This document shows, piece after piece, positions 24,011 to 33,309 of a DNA stretch of 64,000 bases. The DNA comes from JAKACA01 sp050010115. GTDB taxonomy: Bacteria > Actinomycetota > Acidimicrobiia > Acidimicrobiales > Bog-793. A program made the position numbers and the translations under genes. Position 1 is the stretch's first letter; each line of letters begins with the position of its first letter. The stretch lies in contig JBEKLQ010000005.1 in NCBI GenBank assembly GCA_050010115.1, forward strand, positions 1-64,000, written 5' to 3'. The notes under the pieces were generated by a model that was not told the origin of the DNA, did not search any database, and saw only the letters and a program-made list of their open reading frames with translations.

Positions 24011-25360
24011 CTAGTCCTCGAACACCACGGGGAGCTCGATGAGACCTCGCAGGGTGATCCGGTTGCGGAACACCGGCGAGTCGGTCGCGAGCTCGATCGA
24101 TGAGAAGCGTCGGAGCATCCGGTCGAACGCCACCTGGCCCTCGGCTCGAGCGAGTGATGCCCCGAGGCAGAAGTGGATGCCGCTGGCGAAGCTCATGGGG
24201 GGGCCTTCGTCGCGCCGCAAGTCGAGGGACTCCGGGTCGGCGAAGTGCTCCGGGTCCCGGTTGGCAGCACCGAGCGCGGTGACGATCTCACCGCCGGCGG
24301 GCACGATCACCCCCCCGAGGTTGACCTCGGAGAACACGTGGCGGCCGTCGAACTGGACCGGGCTGTCGTAACGGAGCAGTTCCTCCACCGCTGCTCGCAT
24401 GGTGGGGCCTCCGTGTCCCGTCCCGGAAGCGCCTTCAGCGGCGAGATCCTGGCGGAGCCGGGCGAGTTGCTCCGGGTGTCGGAGCAGAGCGAGCAGGCCG
24501 TTGCCGATCAGGTTCGTCGTCGTCTCGAAGCCGGCTCCGAACAACAAGATCGCCGTCGAGATCAATTCGAGCTCGGTGAGCTTGTCCGAGCCCTCCTCGA
24601 CCTTGATGAGCTCGCTCAGCAGATCGTCGCCAGGCTCGGTCCGGCGTACTGCCACGAGAGCACGGAAATATGCCTCGAGCTCGGCCTGGGCCTCGAACGC
24701 GGCCTCGATCTCGTCCTCGGCGATGACGGGCTCGAGCAGCACCGTCGCACGGCTCACGACCTCACGAAACCGCGGCCAGTCACTCGACGGCACGCCGAGC
24801 ATCCTCGAGATGACTGCCACCGGCAGGCGATACGCCAGGGCCTCCATGACGTCGGTGATCTCGCCCGTCGGGATGCGGTCCAGCAGGTCGTCCACGAGCT
24901 CGACGATGTGAGGGCGCAGGCGCTGGACCGTACGAGGTGTGAATGCCTTGCTCACGAGCCCGCGCAACCGGGTGTGATCAGGTGGGTTGAGGAACAGCAT
25001 GGAGCGCCGGTCGGAGAGCAGCTCCTCGATCTTCGGGAAGATCTCCAGGTGGCCGAAACGCTCCCGCACCCGCTCCTCCCGGTTCGCCTCCTCCTTACCG
25101 AGACGCGGGTCACGAAGCGCCAGCTGGCACTCCTTGTACCTCGTGCACACGAAGAAACCCAACCCCGACCGGTGCACCGGCGCCGCCTCCCGCAGGGCCC
25201 GGTACCGAGCGTAGGGGTCCTGGCGACCCTCTGGCGTGCCGATCGTCTCGAGGAACAACGCATCGAGCTCCGGGACCTCGGCGGGCCAGGCACTGGCGTC
25301 GGAACCGGAGCGCGTGGAGCCAGCGGGGGGTCGGGCTCTCTCGATCGACGTGTCAGTCAT
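24011..25360 (-). CDS. Cytochrome P450
   Basis: This soluble monooxygenase has 449 residues from ATG 25360; upstream in-frame codons would cross the divergent promoter. The I-helix acidic-Thr pair is in GAGFETTTNLIGNG, the K-helix ExxR in EELLRYD, and the heme-binding loop is FASGIHFCLGA with Cys398. The fold and length match bacterial class I P450s of the CYP107/CYP125-like region. It is divergent from a regulator-exporter-ferredoxin reductase operon, which suggests a reductase partner. No ferredoxin gene is adjacent. Substrate unknown. Confidence 0.94.
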   Translation of the reverse strand: MTDTSIERARPPAGSTRSGSDASAWPAEVPELDALFLETIGTPEGRQDPYARYRALREAAPVHRSGLGFFVCTRYKECQLALRDPRLGKEEANREERVRERFGHLEIFPKIEELLSDRRSMLFLNPPDHTRLRGLVSKAFTPRTVQRLRPHIVELVDDLLDRIPTGEITDVMEALAYRLPVAVISRMLGVPSSDWPRFREVVSRATVLLEPVIAEDEIEAAFEAQAELEAYFRALVAVRRTEPGDDLLSELIKVEEGSDKLTELELISTAILLFGAGFETTTNLIGNGLLALLRHPEQLARLRQDLAAEGASGTGHGGPTMRAAVEELLRYDSPVQFDGRHVFSEVNLGGVIVPAGGEIVTALGAANRDPEHFADPESLDLRRDEGPPMSFASGIHFCLGASLARAEGQVAFDRMLRRFSSIELATDSPVFRNRITLRGLIELPVVFED

Positions 25361-25420
25361 CTGCCTGCGAACTGTAGCCGTGGCACCTGTCCCCCAGTGG
25401 GCGGACTGGCTTCCCGGGAC

Positions 25421-25466
25421 TTGACAAGGGAGCTGTCGAGAGATATATTGCGAGAGATGACTCTCA
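25421..25466 (+). promoter_or_regulatory. Strong sigma-70-type promoter of the regulator operon, apparently leaderless
   Basis: TTGACA (25421-25426) and TATATT (25444-25449) are spaced by exactly 17 bp. The expected start point, 7-8 bases past the -10, falls on or next to ATG 25457, so the transcript would have almost no 5' leader. GAGAG-ATGA-CTCTC (25453-25466) is an inverted repeat over the start and could be an operator. Confidence 0.75.
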
Positions 25467-25600
25467 AGAGAAACACTGCGAAGAAGGGACGGCACACCGC
25501 ACGCCGCCGCCGCTGGTGGGTGCTCGATGGCGCGTGGCCGCGGCCGTGGCCGTCCGAGACGCAAGGTCCGCTGATTCCGGCGTCCTTGCCGCCGCGATGA
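25457..25600 (+). CDS. Possible leaderless 47-residue Arg/Trp-rich small ORF
   Basis: This small frame opens at ATG 25457, right at the predicted transcription start, and closes with TGA 25600, overlapping the regulator ATG (25597) as ATGA. The product is basic at its N-terminus and Trp-rich in the middle (RRRRWWVLDGAWPRPWP). Leaderless starts are common in actinobacteria and the overlap suggests that it couples translation of the regulator. It could be a regulatory leader peptide or only untranslated leader; no homologous family was recognised. Confidence 0.45.
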   Translation: MTLKRNTAKKGRHTARRRRWWVLDGAWPRPWPSETQGPLIPASLPPR

Positions 25601-26235
25601 GCGAGCCTCACAAAAAAGAGGCGGACGAAGCCGGATCGCAGGCTGGCGAACGTCGTGCGAGAATTGGCGAGCCCAAGCACTTGACCAGTGCGCGTGAGCT
25701 CAGGGCGATCACCCATCCGGTGCGGCTGGCCCTGCTCGAAGCGCTCGGGCTGCACGATGCGCTCACTGCTACCGAGGCCGGGGAGTTGATCGGAGAGTCG
25801 CCGACGACGTGCTCATTCCACCTCCGCCAGCTCGCCAAGTACGGATTCGTCACAGAAGCAGGCGCCGGGCCAGGCCGCCGGAGGCCGTGGAAGCTGGCGG
25901 CGATCGACATACGTCTTTCACCTGCCGATGGGGACCCGGAGATGAACATCGCGGCAGCCTCCCTGGAGCGGATGCTCGTGAGCCGCTGGTTCGACCGATT
26001 CTCGAAATGGGAGGTGGCCCGCAGTCACTACCCCGTTGAGTGGCAGCGCTCGGCCATCGGTATCGAGAGCCTGCTCCATCTGACGCCGGGTGAGCTCGAA
26101 GAGCTCAAGTCAGGGTTCGTCGCCTTGCTCGAGCCCTTCGTTCCCCGCAACCTCGACCCATCGCTCCGGCCAGCAGAGTCGCGGCCAGTCGAGGTGTTGA
26201 CCTTCGCCTATCCCTTCGTTGGCGGAGCCGGGTGA
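25597..26235 (+). CDS. ArsR-like winged helix-turn-helix regulator
   Basis: This 212-residue regulator was started at ATG 25597. The winged HTH is ELRAITHPVRLALLEALGLHD, then TATEAGELIGESPTTCSFHLRQLAKYGFV (about 32-90), the ArsR/HTH_20 pattern. A C-terminal domain of about 110 residues follows (SLERMLVSRWFDRFSKWEVA...), common in regulators placed next to MFS exporters. Its stop overlaps the MFS start. It probably represses its own operon through the inverted repeat at the promoter. Confidence 0.9.
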   Translation: MSEPHKKEADEAGSQAGERRARIGEPKHLTSARELRAITHPVRLALLEALGLHDALTATEAGELIGESPTTCSFHLRQLAKYGFVTEAGAGPGRRRPWKLAAIDIRLSPADGDPEMNIAAASLERMLVSRWFDRFSKWEVARSHYPVEWQRSAIGIESLLHLTPGELEELKSGFVALLEPFVPRNLDPSLRPAESRPVEVLTFAYPFVGGAG

Positions 26236-27569
26236 AGCGTCTGCTCGCCAGCCGCAACGCCCGCCTGTACCTGAGCGGGCAGGTCTTCTCGCTGTTCGGC
26301 GACGTCGCCCTCTGGCTGGCGATGGGCATATGGGTGAAGGAGCTCACCGGCAGCTCGGGCGAGGCCGGCCTCACGTTCTTCTTCTTCGGCTTGGCAACGC
26401 TGCTGGCGCCCCTCGCCGGCCTCATCGTCGATCGGGTACGACGGCGCCCGCTCCTCATCGCCGCCAACCTGACCGGGGCGGTGATCGTCCTCGGCCTCCT
26501 CGGCGTGCACGACCGCCGTCAGGTCTGGCTGATCTGGCTCGTCATGTTCTTGTACGGGACGGTGTACGCGTTCCTCAGCTCCGCGCAGTCCGCGCTCCTG
26601 GTCACGATGCTCCACGAGGACCAGCTGGCGGACGCCAACGGGTTCTTGCAGACCGCCCGTGAGGGGCTCAGGCTCGTCGGGCCGTTGACGGGGGCCGGGC
26701 TGTTCGCCGCCTTCGGCGGAGCGACGGTGGCGATCATGGACTCGGCCACGTTCGTCATCGCGGCGGCTGCGCTCTCCCTCGTCCACTTGACGGAGGAAAA
26801 GCCCGTCCCGACTGAGCAGCACTGGTTTGCCGAGGTCACGGCGGGAGTCACGCACCTGTGGCGCACGATCGTGCTGCGCCAGTTCGTCGTGGCCGTGGCG
26901 ATCGCGTGCCTGGTGTTCGGAATGTTCGAGTCCATCGCCTTCGCCGTCGTCGGCCAGGGTCTTCACCGGCCCCCCACGTTCCTCGGGGTCGTCATCGCTG
27001 TGCAGGGGATCGGTGCCGTCGTCGGCGGGGTGCTGTCGGCGCGGCTGATCAAACGCTTCGGCGAGGGTCCGGTCGGCGGCATCGGGTTGGTGGCGGCCGC
27101 CGTCGGATCCGTGCTCTTCCTGGTCGGTGGCCTGCCGGCGGTGTTCGCAGGTGCCATCGTGCTCGGCGCCAGCCTGCCCCCGATCATCGTCGCCTTTATG
27201 ACCTCGCTGCAGCGACGGACGCCGATGGAGCTGCAGGGCCGCACGTCGTCCGCCGCCGACACGCTCACGTCGGTGCCGCAGACGATCTCGATCGCCGTCG
27301 GGGCGATCCTCGTCAGCATCGTGGACTACCGGTACCTGCTCGCTGCCATCGCAGTGGTCGTCCTGCTGGCGGCCGTCTACCTCCTGACGCGGCGCGAGCA
27401 GTGGGAGCGGCTCCCGCTGGCAGCAGCGGTACCGGTGCTCGGCGAGGCGGTGTTGGAGCTCGCGAGCGACTCGGAGCTTTTCGCACCGGGTGGATCGGCG
27501 GCTACGTTCGAGTCGTTGGGCGAGAGCGTGTCGCCCGGAGAGACGACAGAGACCACAGAGATGGGGTAA
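26232..27569 (+). CDS. MFS transporter (drug/metabolite exporter type)
   Basis: This 445-residue polytopic protein has about 12 membrane segments. It starts NARLYLSGQVFSLFGDVALWLAMGIWV, the usual opening of the MFS_3 group. LIVDRVRRRPLLIAANL carries the conserved loop 2-3 signature. A long hydrophilic C-terminus (about 400-445) follows. It overlaps the regulator gene by 4 bases (GTGA), so the pair is an operon. The neighbouring P450 and reductase suggest that it exports or resists a compound handled by that enzyme. Confidence 0.9.
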   Translation: MKRLLASRNARLYLSGQVFSLFGDVALWLAMGIWVKELTGSSGEAGLTFFFFGLATLLAPLAGLIVDRVRRRPLLIAANLTGAVIVLGLLGVHDRRQVWLIWLVMFLYGTVYAFLSSAQSALLVTMLHEDQLADANGFLQTAREGLRLVGPLTGAGLFAAFGGATVAIMDSATFVIAAAALSLVHLTEEKPVPTEQHWFAEVTAGVTHLWRTIVLRQFVVAVAIACLVFGMFESIAFAVVGQGLHRPPTFLGVVIAVQGIGAVVGGVLSARLIKRFGEGPVGGIGLVAAAVGSVLFLVGGLPAVFAGAIVLGASLPPIIVAFMTSLQRRTPMELQGRTSSAADTLTSVPQTISIAVGAILVSIVDYRYLLAAIAVVVLLAAVYLLTRREQWERLPLAAAVPVLGEAVLELASDSELFAPGGSAATFESLGESVSPGETTETTEMG

Positions 27570-27574
27570 CCCGA

Positions 27575-28906
27575 ATGCCGTCACGATCCATCGCCGTCGT
27601 CGGTGCGGGGCTGGCAGGGATGCGGGCATGTGAGGGGTTACGGGCTCGAGGCTTCGACGGCCGGATCACGCTGATCGGCGATGAGCCGCACGCGCCGTAC
27701 GACCGGCCGCCGCTGTCGAAGCAGTTTCTCGCCGGTGAGTGGGGGATTGACCGGGTCATGCTGCAGACGAGCGACCAGCTCGGCGCGTTGGAGCTCGACC
27801 TCCGTCTCGGTCCGCCTCACCGTGCCATTGGGCTCGATCTCGGGGAGCGCCGCCTCTCGCTCGCTGGTGGCGCTGTCGTCGCCTTCGACGGCCTCGTGGT
27901 GGCCACCGGATCACACGCGCGCCGGCTTCCGGGCATCAGCGACCTGCGCGGGACCCACGTGCTCCGGACGCTCGACGATGCCATCGCGTTGCGCGACGGG
28001 CTCTCCCGACCCGGCGTCCACCTCGGGCTGGCGGGCGCCGGGTTCATCGGGCTCGAGGTGGCGGCCACCGCCCGCAGGCTTGGCGCGGAGGTGACCATCG
28101 TCGAGCCGCTGGACGTTCCGCTCGGGCGGGTGCTCGGTCCGGTGGCCGGCCGGGCGTGCGAGGCCATGCACCGGGACGAGGGCGTCCGGTTCCACCTCGA
28201 GACGACTATTGAATCCGCCGAGGTGTCCGAGCACGCACCTGTCTCGGCCGGCGGCGCCGCCAGCGCCGCTACCGACTCTGGCCCGATCCGCTGCCGCCTG
28301 TCCGACGGCACGACGCTCGAGGTCGACGCTCTTCTCGTTGGCATCGGAGCGGCGCCGTCGGTGGAATGGCTCCACGGCTCGGGCCTACGGGCTGACTCGG
28401 ACGGCGTGCGTTGCGACGAGTCGCTCGTAACGGCGCCCGGCGTCGTCGTCGCCGGCGACGTCGCGCGCTGGCCGCTGCGAGGCGCCGGCGGGATGCGTCC
28501 GGCCACCCCCGGGCCTGCTGGTGCTGCGGACGAAACGGTCCGGGTGGAGCACCGCACGAACGCCGCCGAGCAGGGTGACGTGGCCGCAGCGAGCCTGCTG
28601 ACCAATCTCGGATGGCTCGTCGCGCCCTCCGCTGATGCCGCTGAGGGCCCGCCGGCGTATCTCGTGCCCTACGTCTGGTCTGACCAGTTCGACGTGAAGA
28701 TCCAAGTGCTCGGCCTACCCCGGCCGGACGACGAGGTGGTCGTGGTTGACGGGGACCTGGCGGAGCGTCGGTTTGTGCTCCTGCATGGTCGCGGGGGGCG
28801 GCTGGAGGCGGTGGTGGGTTTCCGGAGGCCGCGGATAGTCATGTCGCTCCGGCCTCTCCTGGAGCGTCGGGCCACGCTCGAGGAGGCCATCGCGCACGTC
28901 GGCTGA
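27575..28906 (+). CDS. FAD/NAD-dependent ferredoxin reductase
   Basis: This 443-residue flavoprotein of the rhodocoxin/putidaredoxin reductase family has an FAD-binding motif VVGAGLAGMRAC at 8-19, PYDRPPLSK near 45, VATGSHARRLPG near 110 and an NAD-binding GAGFIGLEVAAT near 155. The C-terminal YVWSDQFDVKIQVLG segment is diagnostic. It starts 5 bases past the MFS stop. The family passes electrons from NADH to ferredoxin, which would serve the adjacent P450; the ferredoxin must be encoded elsewhere. Confidence 0.92.
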   Translation: MPSRSIAVVGAGLAGMRACEGLRARGFDGRITLIGDEPHAPYDRPPLSKQFLAGEWGIDRVMLQTSDQLGALELDLRLGPPHRAIGLDLGERRLSLAGGAVVAFDGLVVATGSHARRLPGISDLRGTHVLRTLDDAIALRDGLSRPGVHLGLAGAGFIGLEVAATARRLGAEVTIVEPLDVPLGRVLGPVAGRACEAMHRDEGVRFHLETTIESAEVSEHAPVSAGGAASAATDSGPIRCRLSDGTTLEVDALLVGIGAAPSVEWLHGSGLRADSDGVRCDESLVTAPGVVVAGDVARWPLRGAGGMRPATPGPAGAADETVRVEHRTNAAEQGDVAAASLLTNLGWLVAPSADAAEGPPAYLVPYVWSDQFDVKIQVLGLPRPDDEVVVVDGDLAERRFVLLHGRGGRLEAVVGFRRPRIVMSLRPLLERRATLEEAIAHVG

Positions 28907-28949
28907 CTCGCGTGCAGCATGCCCGCTCTGCAGTCGAGGGTGCCGCGAG

Positions 28950-31205
28950 CTAGCCCGCAGGCGTCGACGGCACGATCCGCCCGCCGCTCGCGGCCGCACG
29001 ACCCGGCCCGCCGCTCCGTCCCAATGCCGAGCGGAGCGAGTTCACGGTCGCCTCGGCGGAAGCACGCTCGTCGGCCGACGGCTCCCGGCCGGCGTACGCT
29101 GCGGCCGAGATCACCTCGACGACCCGGCGCAGGTCGTCTGCTCGAACGGCATGGGTGGCTTGGCTCAGCCGGCCCGAATACTCCGTCAGCGTCTCGGCCG
29201 GTTGGCGAGCGATACCGGAGCGAGCGCCGGCCCGTTCGAGGCGCAGAGCCAGGCGACCGGCCCACGTCGGGGGCAAGGCACGCCTGCGCCGGATCACGTA
29301 GCGGCGGGCGAAGACCGCTGCAGCGAGGCCGCCTGCCGAACCGATCGGCAACCAGGGCAGGCCCGCCAGCAGGTGACCGAGGTCCGACAGCAGCACAGCG
29401 CCCGGGTCGGCCGGCGCGAGCGGCACGTAGGCCGTGGGGTCGAAGCTCTGCCACCCTTGCCCGGGGAAGAAGACCTGTACCCAAGCGTGCGCGTCCTTGG
29501 CCTGGATCTCGTACAGATCGCTCAACGGGTCGAACGGACCTGGCACGTATCCGGTCGCCTCCCGGGACGGGACACCGAGCGAGCGCAGCATCACGGCGAG
29601 CGCCGTCGAGATCTGCTCGCAGTAACCGACCCGGCTGCCGAAGAGGAACTGGTTCACGGCGTCTTGGCCGGGCAGCAGTGGCGGGATGTTGGTCGAGTAC
29701 TCGGTATGGGCGCCGATCCACGTCTCGAGCGCCTGGATCTCGCCGACGAGCGTGGTCGAGTGCGCTTTGGCCACGATCGAGTGGGCGAGTGCTCTCACCC
29801 TCGCATACGGGTTCGGCGACGGCAGCTCCAGGTCGGCGGCGAATGTCCTGCGAAGGTACGGGCTGTCGAACACGCTAGCCGGCACGTCGCGGAGCTCCGA
29901 TGGCGTCACCTCGGTGTCCTGTGAGATGACGGTGTACACGGTGCCAGGTGTCATCGCGACGGTCGAACGGACCGAGTTGTCGCAGCCGAACACAAGACTG
30001 TGGTCGGGGAAGTAGATCTGCGTCGGCACCGAAGTGGCGAACAAGACGTTAGGGAGCGGCTGCAGCACGTAGAAGGTCTGGACGTTCGGTTGGCCGCCGA
30101 GGTCGAGGCTGCTCCGGACTACCGGTGTGCCGCCGCCGTCCGGGGTCGTCGGCACCTGGAACGGTGATCCGGTGTCCTCCTCGGTGACCGGGCAGGCCTT
30201 CGGGTTGGTCCAGCTCTGGCCGTCCCACGACGAGTACGTCAGCCCCAGGAAGTATCCGGGCACGTCCGCACGCACTCTCATCACGACTTCGTTGCCGAGT
30301 GTCCCCCGGTCGGCGGTGTCGAGCGGTCCGTCCATCCCGACGAAGCCACCGATCCCGATCTGCCCACCCGGCCGCCCCGCTTGGGCGGGCTCGGTCGGGT
30401 TGCCACTGCCTTGCGTCAGGCCTCCTCCTGACGGCAGCGCCAGGTAGGACGTCAGTGAGCTCGGGAGCGTGATCTCCTGCGAGGCTCGCGGTGGCGGGAG
30501 CACCAACTCGAGCATGACGGCCACGACGAGGATGATGACGGTCGCTCCGAGAAGGCCGACCGCCGGCAATCGCCCTTGGCCGCCCGACATCGATCGCCAC
30601 GAGCAGCCGAGGGCGATCATCGACGTGACCAGCCACACGGCGACGAACGCGAGAAACTCGCCCGACACCGCCTGCGCTGCCGCCACCGTCACCAGGGCTG
30701 CGGCGGCGGCAACGGAGAAGAGCAGGTCGCGACGGGCCGGAACGTCGAAGGCGTGCACGACCTGGACCCACGTGAACAAGCCAGCGAGCGGCACCTCGAT
30801 CGAGCTCAACTCACCGGTGCGGGCGGCGCCGAACACCTGCGACACGAATTGGCCGAAGACGAAGATGACCGCGAGAGCGAGGAGGATCTTCACCCACTGC
30901 CACGGGCGTCGCCGCGTGGCGGCGGAGAACACCATCCCGACCGAGATCGCCGTAGCCGCCACCAGTGCTGAGGCGACGGACAGCTCGCCCACCGAGGTGC
31001 AGGCAAAGACTCCCGTCAGGACGGCTACGAGTGTGGCGCAGCGAAACAGCAAGGAATGCTCGGGCGCCTGCGGCGCGTTGGCCCTGCGCACCATCTCAAC
31101 CAACCCGGTGCGCTCGTCACCACCGGCTGCGGTGGCCGGGCGCGCTTGGCGCACCATGCTTGCGTGGCCGCCTGCCCCAGGCTGCACGCCGGGTTCTTCG
31201 GTCAT
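28950..31205 (-). CDS. Transglutaminase-like membrane protein (TgpA type)
   Basis: This 751-residue protein has five to seven N-terminal membrane segments (about 50-245), a long external region, then the transglutaminase-like domain with GYCEQISTALAVMLRSLGVPSR (catalytic Cys), DAHAWVQVF (His) and WQSFDPT (Asp). A further membrane segment near residue 640 precedes a basic DUF4129-like tail. Its ATG overlaps the DUF58 stop. MoxR-DUF58-TgpA operons are widely conserved; the substrate is unknown but probably cell envelope protein. Confidence 0.9.
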   Translation of the reverse strand: MTEEPGVQPGAGGHASMVRQARPATAAGGDERTGLVEMVRRANAPQAPEHSLLFRCATLVAVLTGVFACTSVGELSVASALVAATAISVGMVFSAATRRRPWQWVKILLALAVIFVFGQFVSQVFGAARTGELSSIEVPLAGLFTWVQVVHAFDVPARRDLLFSVAAAAALVTVAAAQAVSGEFLAFVAVWLVTSMIALGCSWRSMSGGQGRLPAVGLLGATVIILVVAVMLELVLPPPRASQEITLPSSLTSYLALPSGGGLTQGSGNPTEPAQAGRPGGQIGIGGFVGMDGPLDTADRGTLGNEVVMRVRADVPGYFLGLTYSSWDGQSWTNPKACPVTEEDTGSPFQVPTTPDGGGTPVVRSSLDLGGQPNVQTFYVLQPLPNVLFATSVPTQIYFPDHSLVFGCDNSVRSTVAMTPGTVYTVISQDTEVTPSELRDVPASVFDSPYLRRTFAADLELPSPNPYARVRALAHSIVAKAHSTTLVGEIQALETWIGAHTEYSTNIPPLLPGQDAVNQFLFGSRVGYCEQISTALAVMLRSLGVPSREATGYVPGPFDPLSDLYEIQAKDAHAWVQVFFPGQGWQSFDPTAYVPLAPADPGAVLLSDLGHLLAGLPWLPIGSAGGLAAAVFARRYVIRRRRALPPTWAGRLALRLERAGARSGIARQPAETLTEYSGRLSQATHAVRADDLRRVVEVISAAAYAGREPSADERASAEATVNSLRSALGRSGGPGRAAASGGRIVPSTPAG

Positions 31206-32116
31206 CGTTGCCGCATCGGCGGTGAGATCAGGTCTGCGTACGGGTTGGTCCCGGCGCGAGCCAGGCGGCGCCCAGCCTGCCGCCGGTCGGTGACGGGCGC
31301 GGCCACGCGAGCTCCGTGCTCGATGGTCTCGAGCACCACGCGCTTGCCGTTGGCGAGCAGATCGATCACGGCACCCATTGCGTCGGACGCCTGGCGTTCG
31401 GCGGCGGCTGGATCCTCCGACAGCTCCGCGATCACCCGCACCGGGCTGTCAGGTTGCTGCTCGGTCTCGCGGACCATCAGCGAGGCGGTGTGCGCGGTGG
31501 CGCGCCAGTGCACGCGCCGCCGGCTGTCACCGTGGCGGTACGCCCGGACACCGCGCAAGTCGCCCGTGAGCGCGAGTACGGGACGACCTCGCCCTTCGTC
31601 CTCTCTCCCATCCTCCGAGCCGAAGACCACGCCTTGGCCATAGGTTGGGGCGACCTCGATCAATGTTGGCAGTAGGACGACACGATCAACGGACCACCAC
31701 AGCAGCCCGAGGGGAGCAGCCGTCCCCAGCCGTAGCCGGACGGCGGTCAGCACACCGCGGGTCGGTGGTGTGATGGTGAGCTCGCGAGCTTCGGTAGCCG
31801 GCACGACGGTCGCAGCACCGCCCGGTCGCCTCGCAGCACAGCGCAAGGGATGGTTCGCCACGACGCTGATCGTGAACGGTTCACCCGAGTTCGCATCTCG
31901 GGGGCATTCGACGCAGGTGACTGTCAAGCGACGCGCCAACACCGCCGGCCCGACCATCCCCACTGCGGCCAGCCCGGTGGTCACGGCACCCATCGCTTGA
32001 ACCCATCCTGAGCCGCTCGCGTGGGCGACCGCGGCGAATGCCACCAGCAAGAACAGCGCGGCCGCGACCGGGCCGAAGAATCGCTCGGGACGGGCCCGCC
32101 GGCGGTGCTGGCTCAT
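31202..32116 (-). CDS. DUF58 domain membrane protein
   Basis: This 304-residue protein has two N-terminal hydrophobic segments (VAAALFLLVAFAAVAHAS, then MGAVTTGLAAVGMVGPAVLA) and a cytoplasmic or external beta-rich part. It carries the DUF58 signature GDLRGVRAYRHGDSRRRVHWRATAHT near residue 185-210. It is the middle gene of the MoxR-DUF58-transglutaminase operon and likely contacts the AAA+ ATPase. Confidence 0.9.
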   Translation of the reverse strand: MSQHRRRARPERFFGPVAAALFLLVAFAAVAHASGSGWVQAMGAVTTGLAAVGMVGPAVLARRLTVTCVECPRDANSGEPFTISVVANHPLRCAARRPGGAATVVPATEARELTITPPTRGVLTAVRLRLGTAAPLGLLWWSVDRVVLLPTLIEVAPTYGQGVVFGSEDGREDEGRGRPVLALTGDLRGVRAYRHGDSRRRVHWRATAHTASLMVRETEQQPDSPVRVIAELSEDPAAAERQASDAMGAVIDLLANGKRVVLETIEHGARVAAPVTDRRQAGRRLARAGTNPYADLISPPMRQR

Positions 32117-32130
32117 GCGCGCCGGGGCTG

Positions 32131-33195
32131 TTATGGCCTGGGCCCTGGGACCGAATCGAGGAGGCGCCGCACGATGGCGGCTCCCGCCTCGAGGACGCCT
32201 GCACCGCTGGCCTCGGTCACGAGCCGGTGGGCCAGCACGGGCACGGCGACTGCCTTCACGTCGTCGGGGAGCACGTAGGTGCGCCCCCGCACGACGGCAT
32301 TGGCGCGAGCGGCTGCGAGGAGGCCGATGGCTGCTCTGGGGCTTGCGCCGAGTCGAACTCCGGCAGCTTGCCGGCTCGCCCGCACGATGGCGACGGCATA
32401 GCCGGCGACCTCGTCCGACACCGACAGCTCAGAGACCACGTCTTGGATCTCACGCAACAGTTCGGGTGAGCAGACCGGCCTCAGGTCGGCTAGCCGGGGC
32501 TGGGCACCGCGCGTCATCGCCAGCGCCGTCTCGGTCGCGACGTCCGGGTAGCCGAGGCGGGTCGCCATGAGGAACCGGTCCATCTGGCTCTCCACGAGCG
32601 GGTACGTCCCCGCTTGGTCGACGGGGTTCTGGGTGGCGAGCACGAGATGGGGATGGGGGAGCGGCCACGACTCGCCGTCGACGCTCACCTGCTGCTCCTC
32701 CATGGCTTCGAGCAACGCAGCTTGGCTGCGAGGCGGCGTGCGGTTCAGCTCGTCGAACAGCACGACGTGGGCGAACACCGGCCCGGGACGGAACTCCCAT
32801 TCGTCGGTCGCCTGGTTGAACACACTCACGCCGGTGATGTCCGACGGCAGCAGGTCCGGGTGTCCCTGGATGCGGGCCAGGCGAGCACCGATCGACACGG
32901 CAACTGCCTTCGCGAGCATGGTCTTGCCGACGCCCGGGACATCGTCGATCAACAAGTGCCCGCCCACGATCACCGACGTCGTGGCGATGGCACAGGCGTA
33001 TGGCGTCCCCATGACCACGCTCGACACGTTCGCGTACAGCGCCGCCGCCACTCGGACGGCGTCCGCCGCGGTCGCGCGGCCGTTCGACGACGCCGGCGCC
33101 GGCGGATCCGGCGGCGACCCGAGAGGCCGCGCCGCCGCTGTAGCCACAGCGGGAGCGGGTGCCCCCACCATGGACACGGTGTCCTCACTTGTCAC
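32131..33195 (-). CDS. MoxR-family AAA+ ATPase
   Basis: This 354-residue AAA+ ATPase starts at GTG 33195, with GAGAGGG about 10 bases upstream; an in-frame start at 33282 would add 29 residues. Walker A is DVPGVGKTMLAKA, Walker B is HVVLFDELNRTPPRSQAALLEAM, and sensor-1 is in LVLATQNPVDQAGTYPLVE. The N-terminal 50 residues are Ala/Pro-rich and probably disordered. It is first gene of the operon with the DUF58 protein; MoxR proteins act as chaperone-like activators of partner proteins. Confidence 0.93.
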   Translation of the reverse strand: MTSEDTVSMVGAPAPAVATAAARPLGSPPDPPAPASSNGRATAADAVRVAAALYANVSSVVMGTPYACAIATTSVIVGGHLLIDDVPGVGKTMLAKAVAVSIGARLARIQGHPDLLPSDITGVSVFNQATDEWEFRPGPVFAHVVLFDELNRTPPRSQAALLEAMEEQQVSVDGESWPLPHPHLVLATQNPVDQAGTYPLVESQMDRFLMATRLGYPDVATETALAMTRGAQPRLADLRPVCSPELLREIQDVVSELSVSDEVAGYAVAIVRASRQAAGVRLGASPRAAIGLLAAARANAVVRGRTYVLPDDVKAVAVPVLAHRLVTEASGAGVLEAGAAIVRRLLDSVPGPRP

Positions 33196-33309
33196 GGTGC
33201 CGCATCCCTCTCGATCGTCCGCCAGCTCCTCTGCTCCCGTGGGCGAGCAGCCCCTTGAGCGTACCGGCGATCCGGGCAGCACTCTGGCGCGACCAGTCGC
33301 GGGGATAGG

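Noticed and set aside
24173..25600. A 475-codon + strand frame running through the P450 gene into the regulator leader
   Set aside because: It is antisense to an obvious P450 and only its last 47 codons lie downstream of a promoter; those are described separately.
26208..27629. A 473-codon minus-strand frame opposite the MFS gene
   Set aside because: The + strand has the real transporter with coupled start and stop; this frame shows no protein features.
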